Shown here piece after piece: positions 17,430 through 27,011 of a stretch of DNA of 64,000 nucleotides. This stretch comes from Nitrospira sp. (GTDB lineage: Bacteria > Nitrospirota > Nitrospiria > Nitrospirales > Nitrospiraceae). The notes beneath the pieces are model-generated. The model saw only the letters and a list, made by a program, of their open reading frames with translations. It was not told where the DNA came from and did no database searches. The position numbers were made by a program, and so were the translations under genes. The stretch is taken from assembly GCA_009594995.1 (NCBI GenBank), contig VOPR01000004.1:1-64000 (forward strand), in the 5' to 3' direction. Numbering within the stretch: position 1 is the first letter of the stretch; the number at the start of each line of letters is the position of its first letter.

Positions 17430-18515
17430 TTATTTTGCGAACGATTTCACGGACGGCTGGAGAATCTTATTGGTCGGCGGCGCCATGACGCCGAACTCAA
17501 CCCAGTCGCTCCATCCGGACTGTTGCGGCGTTGTCACCTGGGCACTCAACCGCCATGCGCCAGGCATCGACAAGAATGCCGGCGGGGCCCCCGCGCCGAA
17601 GCCCGTATACCCGGTCGCCGACTCCGCTTGAGCGGCTCCGACGGGAAGCGTGGCATGCGGTACCCACTGTCCGTTGGAGTCTTTTCGTTCGAGCCTCACC
17701 ATGTATCCGGTCACACTCTTCGCGGTCTTGACGGGGGTTCCGTCGAGGCGCACTTCCGTATCGGCCCAGGGTTGAGGGGGCGCTAACCTGATCGAGATGG
17801 GAGATTGACTAAAGAACCGCTGCCTCGCGGTGGGCGCCGTGATGATCGGAGAGAGGCTCATACGATAGGGAGCCAGCGTCTGCGTTGCCGAGCGCAGGCG
17901 TTTCTCGCCCTGCGCCTCGGCTTTCAAATCCGCGTCCCGTTTCGCCGCCAAGGCAGTTCGTTCTGCCGGCATCAAGACCCAGGCTGACATGGGTTTGTAG
18001 GCTCTCCAGGCATTGAAGAGATCGCTGAGAGTCGGGAGAGGTTTCCCATCCTGGTACTTTCGGGGGTAGGCCTCGGAGGGACTATTGTCCATTCGATTCA
18101 GGATCTGGCACTTCACACGGAGACTCTCCGGGCCGAACGGAGGACCGTCAATCGTGAGCCAGGGATCGGACGGGCATGAATAGGTGGTCCGCCAGGTCCC
18201 ATAGGGATGACTCGGTTGTGAGATCGGGGGTGCCGCGATTTCAATCAACTCCTCTGCGATGTTATTGGCATACGCTCCCTTCACCGTGTAGGGAAACGTT
18301 CTCGGCACTCCCAGTGACCCAGGCGTTGTGCAGGTTCCGGTCGACAGGTATTGGGCTTTACCGGAAGAGAAGCTGCCGACCACGTTTTGTGTAGCGGTGC
18401 TGCAGGGCGCCGAGCCGACGCCATTGAATCCCAACCCGAAGGACAGGGACGTGAGCGCCACGAGAAGGGCGAACCCGGCTCCGAGAGTCACGGTGAGCCG
18501 ACGCCAAACATTCAT
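17430..18515 (-). CDS. Exported Cys-DPW-Cys family protein, paralogue 3
   Basis: 361 residues with an N-terminal signal (LGAGFALLVALTSLSFGLG). The four-Cys module is APCSTATQ ... TGTCTTPG ... YSCPSDPWLTIDGPP ... VKCQIL. After a helical Ala/Arg/Glu-rich linker comes an immunoglobulin-like domain (FFSQSPISIRLAPPQP ... GYMVRLERKDSNGQW ... PGAWRLSAQVTTPQQSGWS). This domain aligns closely with the C-terminal part of the next gene upstream and serves as the reference for its interrupted reading frame. Exported, function unknown. Confidence 0.65.
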   Translation of the reverse strand: MNVWRRLTVTLGAGFALLVALTSLSFGLGFNGVGSAPCSTATQNVVGSFSSGKAQYLSTGTCTTPGSLGVPRTFPYTVKGAYANNIAEELIEIAAPPISQPSHPYGTWRTTYSCPSDPWLTIDGPPFGPESLRVKCQILNRMDNSPSEAYPRKYQDGKPLPTLSDLFNAWRAYKPMSAWVLMPAERTALAAKRDADLKAEAQGEKRLRSATQTLAPYRMSLSPIITAPTARQRFFSQSPISIRLAPPQPWADTEVRLDGTPVKTAKSVTGYMVRLERKDSNGQWVPHATLPVGAAQAESATGYTGFGAGAPPAFLSMPGAWRLSAQVTTPQQSGWSDWVEFGVMAPPTNKILQPSVKSFAK

Positions 18516-18557
18516 GGAGGGCCTCGCTTTGTGAAAAGGTGTTTCCCTACGTTGTTC

Positions 18558-19571
18558 CTATGGACCGAACGCCTTCGGCGCCCGTTGAATCGCCTTGTTC
18601 GGTGCGGTCACGACAAATTCGATGGGCACACTCCAGCCGGTTGGGCGGGGCAATGTGACCTGGGCACTGATGCGATACGTCCCGGGCAGCGACACCATTC
18701 GAGAAGGATCCCTTCCGTTTCCCGGTGTGCCTCAGCCCAAGTAGCCCGTCGGTGAGGTTGCTTCGGCTACGCTCACGGGCAAATTTGTGACGAGTCCCCA
18801 ATTCCCCTGGCCGTCCCTTCGTTCCAGCTTGACCATGAAGCCGGTCGCGGTCATGCCTTGGGGTGGAAGCAATCGGATGGGAACTGCGTTGTTTTGAAGG
18901 AACAGGGCTCCTGACATCGGTGACAAGATGGCCGGCGCAATCAGGGCCGGTCCCGGTTGGGCTGCCTGTTGAAGCCGCTGGTTTTGTTGTCTCCGGGCAG
19001 CTTCCGCCGCCTCGGCAAGGGCCTGCTGCTCCGTCTGGAGGTCTCTTGGGCGTTGGGCCACCAGGGCCGCGCGGTCGTAGGAAAACCCGGTCGTGTTCGG
19101 TTTGAACGTCTGTTCAAAGCCGCCCCGCAAATAGGAGATGATATAGCCAAGGGTTTGCACATCTCCGCCGGCGGAGAAGACCGGCTGGGTGCAGGCTGCT
19201 TTGCCCATCACGAGCCAGGGATCTTCCACGCAGCCTAGCCTCGTTTGAATCTTCCCCCGATAGGGCGGGTTCCCGTTCAGCGTGATAGTTTCTTCCACCT
19301 TTGCGGATCCCGGTGCATAGGCCCCTTCTGATGTCCAGGGGATCGGGATGACCTCCACATGATCCTCATATTCCAACCGCTGGTCGCAGCGTCCCGCCAT
19401 GCGATAGGTGGACTTAGCGGCCGTGAACTTCGCTTGAATCGAATCAAGATGACAGCCGACCGTCGTCAAGGGATAGATTCTGACGACGACGCCTGCTGCA
19501 CCGGCTTGTCCAACGAGAGCCGACAGCATGAACAATAATGCGACGCAGCTTTTCCCCGTCATGAGGTTCAT
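18558..19571 (-). pseudogene. Exported Cys-DPW-Cys family protein, paralogue 4, interrupted by an in-frame TGA
   Basis: From the ATG at 19571 the frame runs 279 codons to a TGA at 18732-18734. It then continues in the same frame for 57 more codons to a TAG at 18558-18560. The part after the TGA (RMVSLPGTYRISAQVTLPRP, then TGWSVPIEFVVTAPN) aligns with the end of paralogue 3 (FLSMPGAWRLSAQVTTPQQSGWSDWVEF), so it is clearly former or present coding sequence. The module GCHLDS ... AGRCDQR ... GCVEDPWLVMGKAAC is intact. The start overlaps the stop of the acyltransferase gene by ATGA (19568-19571). Choices are a true nonsense mutation, a base error, or stop-codon readthrough; the first two are more likely. 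Confidence 0.72.
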
Positions 19572-21250
19572 TCTTTCGTACCGCTGCAGTGGCGAGGCAG
19601 TATGTCGCCTCCTGTCATTTCTGGAGTGGTCTGTCTCACGACGCTTTGAGTGCGGCCGATCATGGAAGAGACCGGAACGGTCCTCGGACGCGTCCTTAGC
19701 CAATCGAACGATGTCCACCGCAGGTGCCCGACGTGAGATGAACGCGTCAAGCGGAAGTGCGCCAGGATTGCAACGAGAGGCGTGAGCAGAACGAACCAAT
19801 CCCCGGTTCGGGAATAGACTGTGCCTCCTCCGCCGAGGGCGACGACACCGGCGGTGGTCGATTCCAGGAAGCTGCCCGATGTGGCGACGACCACCCGGCC
19901 ATGGCCGTCAATCACTTGTGAGGGCCCCGTGTTCGAGGCGATCACGACCGGTGTTCGAGTCTCCACCGCGCGCATGACCGACATGAGATTGTGCTGTTTC
20001 GGCGCGGCGGTCTGGCCAAACCACACATCGTTCGTCAATTGCACCAAGAGCTGTGCGCCTGAGTTGACGGACTCACGGGTAAGGTCCGAGAAAAGATTTT
20101 CCCAGCAGATCAAAGCGCCGACGGAAATCCGAGGTGCGAGAGTGAAGAGCTGGCCGTGGTCACCCGCTGTCAGTTCCGTGACTCGCGGGGTGAGCCATTC
20201 CGGCCAGGGAATAACGTCGGCATGCGGCAGATATTCGGCAAACGGCACCAACATGCGCTTACGATAGGGGAGCGAGGTTGAGCCGCTTGGCTGGAAGAGA
20301 TGAGCGGTGTTGAACGCTCGCCGTCCGATGGTGAGCAGACTGTCCCCTGTCGCGAACTTCTCCACTTGGGCCGCTCCGAGGATCAACGGCACCCCGGTCT
20401 CATGGCTCAAGCGCTGAAGCCGTGAGATCAAGGACGGGTCGGAGAGATCCCCGGGAATGGCGCTTTCCGGCCAGACGATCAAGTCCGGGTGGGTGGATGC
20501 CGCCTCTCTGGTCAATCGTTCGAATCGGGTCAGGTTGACGTCTCGGCCTGCCTCGGTCGTGCGGTCGCCGATTTGAATATTGGGTTGAATGGCTGCAACC
20601 CGGATGGGTTCACCTGATGCCGGCGAGAAGAGTTCGGTCGCCCCCCAGGCGTGGACTGTGAGGAGGATGAGGATGGCGACTGCCGCGGACTTGCGTTCCT
20701 GCCTGAGGCAGAGGGCGGCAAGGGCGGCATTGCCCAACGCTACCAGGAACGTGACGCCATGCTCGCCAATCATACCGGCGGCCTGCAGCAGAGGGAGGTT
20801 GTGGTGTTGCGTCTGGGCGAGGGTTCCCCAAGGCAGGGCCAGAAACCCCGCGTGTGCGCGGAGGTAGTCGATCAGCAGCCAAAAAACGGGCGCGCAAACG
20901 AGCAGGGGAACGTGTTGCCGCAGCGCCCAAGCGGTGGCCGATGCCCAAAGCGCCGGGTAGGCGCCGACATAAAGGGCGAGCACGACGGCATGGCGCAGAT
21001 CGAAACTCGGCACTTCGAAGAGCCAGCCGTAGATGCCGAAGCTGGCGAAGATTCCGGTCAGCAGCCCCAGTGCAGCCGCCTGACCAGGCCTGATCCCTTG
21101 CATGGCCAGGAGAAGCGGGACGAGTGCGCCCCAACCCAGCCACCCGATATCCGGCGAGGGGAGAGAGGCGACCAGCAGCGCCGCAGACAGCAGTGCCAGT
21201 CCGACACGTGTGCTCAGCTCGGCCACGTGCTGACGTCGATGTGCCGTCAT
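19568..21250 (-). CDS. lnt: Apolipoprotein N-acyltransferase
   Basis: 560 residues from the ATG at 21250; longer in-frame starts add only an Arg-rich non-conserved stretch. The N-terminal half has about seven membrane helices (VGLALLSAALLVASLPSPDIGWLGW onward). The nitrilase domain carries the catalytic Glu in VWPESAIPG (E262), Lys in YRKRMLVPFAEYLP (K331) and Cys in LICWENLFS (C382), the full Lnt triad. It transfers the third acyl chain to the N-terminal Cys of lipoproteins at the inner membrane. It lies inside a run of lipoprotein genes. The C-terminus has an unusual hydrophilic tail of about 55 residues beyond the last membrane helix, and its stop overlaps the next start. Confidence 0.92.
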   Translation of the reverse strand: MTAHRRQHVAELSTRVGLALLSAALLVASLPSPDIGWLGWGALVPLLLAMQGIRPGQAAALGLLTGIFASFGIYGWLFEVPSFDLRHAVVLALYVGAYPALWASATAWALRQHVPLLVCAPVFWLLIDYLRAHAGFLALPWGTLAQTQHHNLPLLQAAGMIGEHGVTFLVALGNAALAALCLRQERKSAAVAILILLTVHAWGATELFSPASGEPIRVAAIQPNIQIGDRTTEAGRDVNLTRFERLTREAASTHPDLIVWPESAIPGDLSDPSLISRLQRLSHETGVPLILGAAQVEKFATGDSLLTIGRRAFNTAHLFQPSGSTSLPYRKRMLVPFAEYLPHADVIPWPEWLTPRVTELTAGDHGQLFTLAPRISVGALICWENLFSDLTRESVNSGAQLLVQLTNDVWFGQTAAPKQHNLMSVMRAVETRTPVVIASNTGPSQVIDGHGRVVVATSGSFLESTTAGVVALGGGGTVYSRTGDWFVLLTPLVAILAHFRLTRSSHVGHLRWTSFDWLRTRPRTVPVSSMIGRTQSVVRQTTPEMTGGDILPRHCSGTKE

Positions 21251-21383
21251 CCCGGCCCCCCTCCCGTCGGCCTCAGGCTCTCCGTTCGGATTCCGCCTCT
21301 TTCCCCTGTACGGTCGCTGCCGGTGTTCCGACTGACTCACTCGTCCAGGTGAGTCTACCGACCGGCGCCACAGGTTCACTCCA

Positions 21384-22025
21384 TTATTGTGGCTGCGCCG
21401 ATGGTGGAATGAGCGTGCTGGTCCAGGCTTTCGCAGCCTTCGCATCGCTATCTGCCGGCTTCGTGCATTTCTTTCCGCGCACGCCGTAACTGATCGTGTT
21501 GGTCCGGATCGGGCAGGTTCCAAAGGCGGTGCCGAATTGGACCACGCCTTCGATCACCGTCAGAATGCTCTGTCCGTCCGGTTGAACTTTCAAATTAAAC
21601 TCCGTCTCTTTCACCGCCGCCGTGGCCACCGGGGTTTCGACCTCGAACGCCTTCGGCCCGTCGCCGGCGGTTTTTGCCCATACTTCACCTTGACTCAAGC
21701 GGAGAATCCACGTGGTCGGCTTATCCTTTTGCCAGCGTGAGAGAATCTTGAAGGAGGTCTCCTCGTTCAGCGCGACGTTGACGCCTTGCTTGAGTTGAAT
21801 GTAGGCCTGGCTCGAGGCATCCGTCTTGAGCACGTCGCCTTCATACAGCGGCATGGTCTTTCGGCCCTGGAGCTGTTCCTCCACGCCGTCGGCACGGACA
21901 ATGGTCAGCGTACCGATGGCATTGACGGCCCACCCTACTGGAGCGTTTGCGGCAAACCCCGGTGTAACTCCGCCTGCAAGTAATCCCAACACCATGACAG
22001 TGGATCTGATAAATGATGACGTCAT
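21384..22025 (-). CDS. Exported FecR-domain protein
   Basis: 213 residues; GGAGGGAGAT lies directly before the ATG at 22025. A signal peptide (about 1-25, GFAA) is followed by a FecR-type beta domain (AIGTLTIVRADGVEEQLQGR, YEGDVLKTDASSQAYIQLKQG, LSQGEVWAKT, FEVETPVATAAVKETEFNLKV). In this class the domain is a stand-alone periplasmic protein, not an iron-dicitrate signalling receptor, since no sigma or anti-sigma partner is adjacent. Exact role unknown. It stands upstream of lnt in the same direction. Confidence 0.82.
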   Translation of the reverse strand: MTSSFIRSTVMVLGLLAGGVTPGFAANAPVGWAVNAIGTLTIVRADGVEEQLQGRKTMPLYEGDVLKTDASSQAYIQLKQGVNVALNEETSFKILSRWQKDKPTTWILRLSQGEVWAKTAGDGPKAFEVETPVATAAVKETEFNLKVQPDGQSILTVIEGVVQFGTAFGTCPIRTNTISYGVRGKKCTKPADSDAKAAKAWTSTLIPPSAQPQ

Positions 22026-22121
22026 ATCTCCCTCCGCGCGTGTCCTGGCCGCGTCTTGTCCTGGATCAATTTCTGTGTCGCCTAAACATTGGTGATCGGT
22101 CCTGGGCCCTGCGTTCGTCGC

Positions 22122-23117
22122 TTATCGTGACACCACCACTCGAATCGGTTTGCGGCCGACCGGGACCGTGCCGAGATTTTGACCCGTGCCCGTATCGATG
22201 ACGCGGACTTCGTTCCCCTTGTCGTGGCCGACGAAAATACGTGTGCCTTCGGGATTCGCCCAGATTCCGTTGGGGCCCTCACCCACGGCAAATTCTTCCA
22301 GTATCTTGAGGTTCTTGGGATCTGCCGGCACCACGGCCACCTTGTTGGTCCCGCCGACCGTCACGTAGACGTTCGGTCCCTGCATGCCCTTGAAGCCGAA
22401 GGCGATCTGCTGCGGCTTCGCGCCGACTTCCAACGTTCCGGCGATTTCCTGCGTGGCCGGATCGATCACGTAAATGTCTGTTCCGCCGGTGTTCGTGCCC
22501 CAGACATAGCCTTTCGGGCCGACGACCAGAAAATGCGGATTCGTTCCGACCGGCAGCGACTTGACGATTTGGTGCGTGGCGGTATCGATGATGTCGACGG
22601 TCTTGTCGCCTTGGGTACTGACGTAGGCGAATTTACCGTCGTGCGAGAAGGTCAGGCCGGTCGGGCCCTTACCGGTCGGGATGGTCCCCACAATGCGAAA
22701 GGTCTCCGTATCCACGATCGAAATATTGTTGTCGCCAATGTTCGCGACCCACGCCTGTTTATTGTCGTTCGTAAGCGCCACTACGTGGCACCGTTGGCCG
22801 GTATAGATCGATGCGATCGTCTCCATCGTGCCCGCATCCATGACTGAGAGGCGGCCGCTGGCGAGATTGGTGGCGTACACGCGTCGGCCGTCGCGCGAAA
22901 CGGCGAGGTCATGCGTGGACTGGTTTTTTGAGTCGATGTTTCCCACCGGCGCATAACTCGTCGCATCGATGACCGACACGTCGTTTGAGCTTTCATTGGC
23001 GGTATAAATGCGCGATGGAATGTCGATCGGCGCTTTGACGGTTTCAACCTCGGCGCAGCCCGCCAGGCCGAGGAGCCCGAACGCGACAACGCCGATGCGT
23101 GACCATGACGATGGCAT
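22122..23117 (-). CDS. YVTN-type beta-propeller lipoprotein
   Basis: 331 residues from the ATG at 23117 (MPSSWSR), which has AAGGAGG nearby; lipobox LGLAGC. The mature protein is built of about seven YVTN-like units (RIYTANESSNDVSVIDATSY, RVYATNLASGRLSVMDAGTM, QAWVANIGDNNISIVDTETF, FAYVSTQGDKTVDIIDTATH). These fold as a beta-propeller like YncE and S-layer-type proteins. No catalytic residues are evident. A scaffold or ligand-binding role at the envelope is the usual assumption. Confidence 0.88.
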   Translation of the reverse strand: MPSSWSRIGVVAFGLLGLAGCAEVETVKAPIDIPSRIYTANESSNDVSVIDATSYAPVGNIDSKNQSTHDLAVSRDGRRVYATNLASGRLSVMDAGTMETIASIYTGQRCHVVALTNDNKQAWVANIGDNNISIVDTETFRIVGTIPTGKGPTGLTFSHDGKFAYVSTQGDKTVDIIDTATHQIVKSLPVGTNPHFLVVGPKGYVWGTNTGGTDIYVIDPATQEIAGTLEVGAKPQQIAFGFKGMQGPNVYVTVGGTNKVAVVPADPKNLKILEEFAVGEGPNGIWANPEGTRIFVGHDKGNEVRVIDTGTGQNLGTVPVGRKPIRVVVSR

Positions 23118-23186
23118 AACAATCCTCCTTACTGATCTATGACTATGATGGAATAAATGACGTATGATCATGAATGACGATGCCCC

Positions 23187-26100
23187 TTACCGCACCTGGC
23201 CGAGTATCAGTTGCCCTTCGACCTCACCCTTCTTGACCGGATGCTGATTTTGGCCGGTGACTTCCGGAACCTTCTTTGACACATAGCTGTAGGCCTCGTC
23301 GACGGTAATGACCCCGTCGCGGTCCGTGTCGGCCTGGCCGCGCAAGCCTTCGAGTAAATAGTAGGTGAACACGCCGTGGCCTAAGTCTTCGCGTTCCTCG
23401 CTGACTTCGCTGGCCTTGCTGGCACTCAGGACGATGCGCCCTTTGCCTTTTGAGAGGCGGCTCAGGAATGATTCGGAGACGACGGCGCGGCGCGACGCGG
23501 TGGCGAAGGTGCGGCCGGCCGTAGCGCCGCTGTAGCAGGAGTCGCTGATGAAAATCACGCGCTCGGGCGCGAGCCGGTTGAAGATCGTCTCGACTTCCCG
23601 CATCGGCAGGCCGGTCGTATAGAGGTCCTTCGGGTCCGCATCGTAAGGGACGATGTATTTTTCGAGACCGTCGTCGTCCGCGGCCGAGGCATCCGCCTCC
23701 GGCGCTCCGTGGCCTGCATAGTAGATGATGACGGTGTCCTTCTCCGCCGCTTTGCGCTTCAATTCCGTCCCGAGCGTGCGCTTCAGATTCGTGAGGGTGG
23801 CCTGTTCGTTCAAGAGCAGCGTCGCGTTCTCGGGCAGGACGCCGACATTGCGCAGCAGGTAGTCATAAAAGGCCTGCGCATCCACATCCGCATACCGGAG
23901 CGGATGAACGGTCTTGTATTTCGAAATGCCGATGACCACGGCCCAGACCTTGGCGCGGTCCACCTGACGCATCACGGTGATGATTTTTTGAGCCGAGAGG
24001 TTATCCCGGTCGATGGCGGAGACCACGATCTCGTTCTTACCTTCCTTTAGCGTGAGTCGTTCCGAAAACTCGAGGTTCGGCTGTGCCGCGGGAGCATCCG
24101 GCTTGACGGCGATCCCACGGGCCTCGCGCTGCGCGAGGAGCTGGCCATTGACCCGAATCTCTACGCGCGCGATGCCGCGTTCGCTGGCAGCGGCTCCGGC
24201 CAGAAGAATTCTGTCTACTGTGACGTCCGCTCCATCGGAAGGCGAGGCGAGGGCGATGACCGGAGGGGCGTTCTGGAACAGTTTCACGACCGGCGCGCCG
24301 CTGATCGAAGGAATCGGCATATTGCCTTTTGCGGGCTCGGCCGGTTCACGCGCGTCGCGTTTTGCGATCCAGCCGGTTTCCTTCGGAGAGATCTGTACGC
24401 GCCACCAGTCGCCGAGTTCTCCGGTCACGGCCAGGCCTTGATCCTTGGCGGCCGAGGCGATCACAGAGGTGTCCGACCCAGCTCCGCTGTGAATCTTCGC
24501 CGACGGCTCGCTCACGGCGACCAGTTTATTCGTGGCGACAATCTGCGGGGACGGCCGGTGGTCGACGGCGAGCGTGAGTTGTTCGTCGAGTGTCACGTTG
24601 AGGCTCCGCTCACGGATGAAGAGCCGCAGCGGCAGTTCGTCGACCTTGATGTCGCGGGCGACGGTCAGGTTCACGCGAGCGTTCTTGGTTTCGTCTGGTT
24701 TGAGCGGGCCGAGGTCCACGGCGGTCTGGCTGAGGCGTGCCTCCCGGGAGCCGGGGAGACTTAATTCGATGGTCGTCTGTTGCGCGACGACCGGCCCGAC
24801 ATTCTTGATGGTGAGCAGGAGATCGATGGCTTCGCCTTTTTGAATGCGGCCGTCGCCATTGCCCACCGATTGTCCGCTCCCATCGTCCAGCAGTTGATGG
24901 GTGTAGGCAAAACGGGGGCGAGGCTGACCCTTTAGGCTGAGGGCGGCCTGCAACGGGGACGGAATAAATCCGTTGTACTCCTCGAATTCCAGCGAGACTG
25001 GAATGGCGCCGTCGGGGCGATCGGCTGGTAACGGGAGCGTCACGGCATCGTCCACGGTTTGACCCGGTTCGATTTTCCCGAAGTAGAACAGCAGGCCGTT
25101 CAACGCCGGGTCCTCGCTCTTCGTGCGGGCCTGAAAGCGGTACAGCGGGCCCTTGCCCTTGTTCGTGATGGAGAGGGTGAGCGTGACCGGTCGTCCTGCC
25201 ACGAGTTCCATCGGTCGGATCGACAGTTCTGCTTCCGGCAACGGCGGTGGCGAGGGAATGGCGCCTATTTCATTCCCGCGCTGTTTCACCTTGTCGGCCA
25301 GGTTAGCCGCAATGGTGGCCGGAACACTCGATTGCAGACGTGCGGTCTTGTCACGGCCGCCGCTGGCGACGACCGTGCCATCGGGCGAAATGGCGACGGC
25401 ACGAACCGGGCCCTTGTGGCCGGTGAGGTGATGACGTTCACGGCCGGTTGCGACGTCCCAGACGCGCACGCTGCCGTCTGTTCCACCGGACACGAGCGTC
25501 CGTCCATCCGCCGAAAATGCGAGGCCGTAGACGTCACCGGTATGGCCCGAGAGGGTGAGACGCTCGTGTCCGGCATCGAGATCCCACAGACGGATCGTGC
25601 CGTCGGCGGAGGCGCTCCCCAGTAGATGACTGCCGGGCGCAAAGGCGAGGGCGTAGACGGCCCCGCTATGGCCGGTCAGCACGCGGCGTTGCAGGCCCGT
25701 GGCCAGGTCCCAGAGATGGATCTGCATGTCGCTGCTCGCGCTGGCGACCAGTTTGCCGTCCGGCGAAAACACGATGCCGTAGACCACGCCGAATTGCCCG
25801 CGGACGGATTTCAGTTCCTTCCCGCTGGCCGTTTCCCAGAAGCGCAGGCTGCCGTCGTTGCCGCCGGTGGCTAACATCTTCCCGTCGCCGGAGAAGGCCA
25901 CTGCTCGTACCGCGCCGAAGTTCGACGTCACTGCCCGGAGTTCCTGTCCGGAGCTGAGATCCCAGATCCGCACAGAGGTGTCGGCACTGCCCGATGCCAG
26001 GAGCTTCCCGTCGGGAGAAAACGTCAGGGCATGGACCGCGCCCATATGTCCACGGAGCACGTTGAGATCCCGTCCGGTTTCCGGATCCCATAAACGAATG

Positions 26101-26282
26101 GTCTGGTCGGTGCCCGCAGTGGCCAGCAGGCGGCCGCTGGGAGAAAAGGCGAGGGTGAGTATTTCGCTGGCATGGCCGGCGAGCAGGCGTGGGGCCGCGT
26201 CTGGAGAATCGGCTGTCGCTGGAACGGGGAGGAGCGTGAGGAGCCACAGGAGCGCCGTGACAGCCAGCAGGTTCCCGCGCAT
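23187..26282 (-). CDS. Exported WD40-repeat / SH3-like / caspase-like protease
   Basis: 1,031 residues with a signal peptide (about 1-24, ATA). Residues about 30-320 carry seven WD40 repeats (LLAGHASEILTLAFSPSGR ... IRLWDPETGR), enough for a full propeller. Beta-rich CARDB-like regions follow, then an SH3-like domain (VAVSEPSAKIHSGAG ... GWIAKRD). The caspase domain starts near 780 (VWAVVIGISKYK), with His858 in YYAGHGAP and Cys916 in SDSCYSGA, both intact. A Ca2+-loop-like DTDRDGVITVDEA lies near the end. The architecture suggests a protease whose activity is gated by the propeller and perhaps by calcium. It is the second caspase-like protein in the window; targets are unknown. Confidence 0.9.
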   Translation of the reverse strand: MRGNLLAVTALLWLLTLLPVPATADSPDAAPRLLAGHASEILTLAFSPSGRLLATAGTDQTIRLWDPETGRDLNVLRGHMGAVHALTFSPDGKLLASGSADTSVRIWDLSSGQELRAVTSNFGAVRAVAFSGDGKMLATGGNDGSLRFWETASGKELKSVRGQFGVVYGIVFSPDGKLVASASSDMQIHLWDLATGLQRRVLTGHSGAVYALAFAPGSHLLGSASADGTIRLWDLDAGHERLTLSGHTGDVYGLAFSADGRTLVSGGTDGSVRVWDVATGRERHHLTGHKGPVRAVAISPDGTVVASGGRDKTARLQSSVPATIAANLADKVKQRGNEIGAIPSPPPLPEAELSIRPMELVAGRPVTLTLSITNKGKGPLYRFQARTKSEDPALNGLLFYFGKIEPGQTVDDAVTLPLPADRPDGAIPVSLEFEEYNGFIPSPLQAALSLKGQPRPRFAYTHQLLDDGSGQSVGNGDGRIQKGEAIDLLLTIKNVGPVVAQQTTIELSLPGSREARLSQTAVDLGPLKPDETKNARVNLTVARDIKVDELPLRLFIRERSLNVTLDEQLTLAVDHRPSPQIVATNKLVAVSEPSAKIHSGAGSDTSVIASAAKDQGLAVTGELGDWWRVQISPKETGWIAKRDAREPAEPAKGNMPIPSISGAPVVKLFQNAPPVIALASPSDGADVTVDRILLAGAAASERGIARVEIRVNGQLLAQREARGIAVKPDAPAAQPNLEFSERLTLKEGKNEIVVSAIDRDNLSAQKIITVMRQVDRAKVWAVVIGISKYKTVHPLRYADVDAQAFYDYLLRNVGVLPENATLLLNEQATLTNLKRTLGTELKRKAAEKDTVIIYYAGHGAPEADASAADDDGLEKYIVPYDADPKDLYTTGLPMREVETIFNRLAPERVIFISDSCYSGATAGRTFATASRRAVVSESFLSRLSKGKGRIVLSASKASEVSEEREDLGHGVFTYYLLEGLRGQADTDRDGVITVDEAYSYVSKKVPEVTGQNQHPVKKGEVEGQLILGQVR

Positions 26283-26560
26283 GGGTCTATCCTTTTCCGA
26301 ATCGGGAGTCGCTCAGACTCACCGTCCGGACCAGATCTCTCAAGAAACGTCAGTCGGCTTCGCAGTACCAGTCTGTCGGCCGTTTCCGGCGTCAGGTTCA
26401 CCTGTTTTGCCAGGGACGACAGTGTATTTTTCGGCCTTCCCGCTTGTCAATCGAAACGGGATCAGCCCCACTCAAATACACGCATTGTTCACGATTGTTC
26501 GCGGGCCCAGGGTTCGGGTTGCACCACGGATCGACTCGGTGAGGAGAGGCGGGAACCAGA

Positions 26561-26854
26561 TCAGTTTGCCGGATCGGTCGGGAGTTTGAGGAATTTCGTC
26601 ACTTCACCCGCCCCATTCATTTCGAAGATCACGTGATCGTGAATCCTGATATCGCGCAAGAGGCGCTGATCGGCCACGACCAGGAGTCGCAATTCTCCGC
26701 TTGGCAATTGAAGCGTCAGGGAGGCGGATTCCTGATCGATGGAGACGACGGTACCGCCCGGGAGCGGCCTGTCTGCGGATTTTTCTGCGGCGGCGGAACC
26801 CGTCGCAGAAAACGAGGACGTAAGGAGCATGGTAAGCAGCAATAGCGGGATCAT
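26561..26854 (-). CDS. Small exported protein of unknown function
   Basis: 97 residues from the ATG at 26854 (MIPLLLLTMLLTSSFSATGSAAA); an earlier in-frame start adds seven residues. The signal peptide is followed by a short beta domain (GGTVVSIDQESASLTLQLP, LRLLVVADQRLLRDIRIHDHV) reminiscent of small OB-like or DUF5666-like periplasmic domains. It is divergent from acetate kinase with 157 bp between starts. No clear functional link to neighbours. Confidence 0.6.
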   Translation of the reverse strand: MIPLLLLTMLLTSSFSATGSAAAEKSADRPLPGGTVVSIDQESASLTLQLPSGELRLLVVADQRLLRDIRIHDHVIFEMNGAGEVTKFLKLPTDPAN

Positions 26855-27011
26855 GCGACAACTATACAGAGGCACGGCTCCTGGAGAACACTAGGAGATT
26901 TACGGGGGGCACGAGTGCGATGGGCCTGTCATCAACTGGCCGCCTCCTGGATTTTACGGTTGCGCAGATGGTGCGGTCCCTCTATGTTGATAGGAAGAGG
27001 AAGCCGCAGTC

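Noticed and set aside
20651..21352. 233-codon plus-strand frame
   Set aside because: Antisense to the lnt membrane-helix region, whose catalytic residues are intact.
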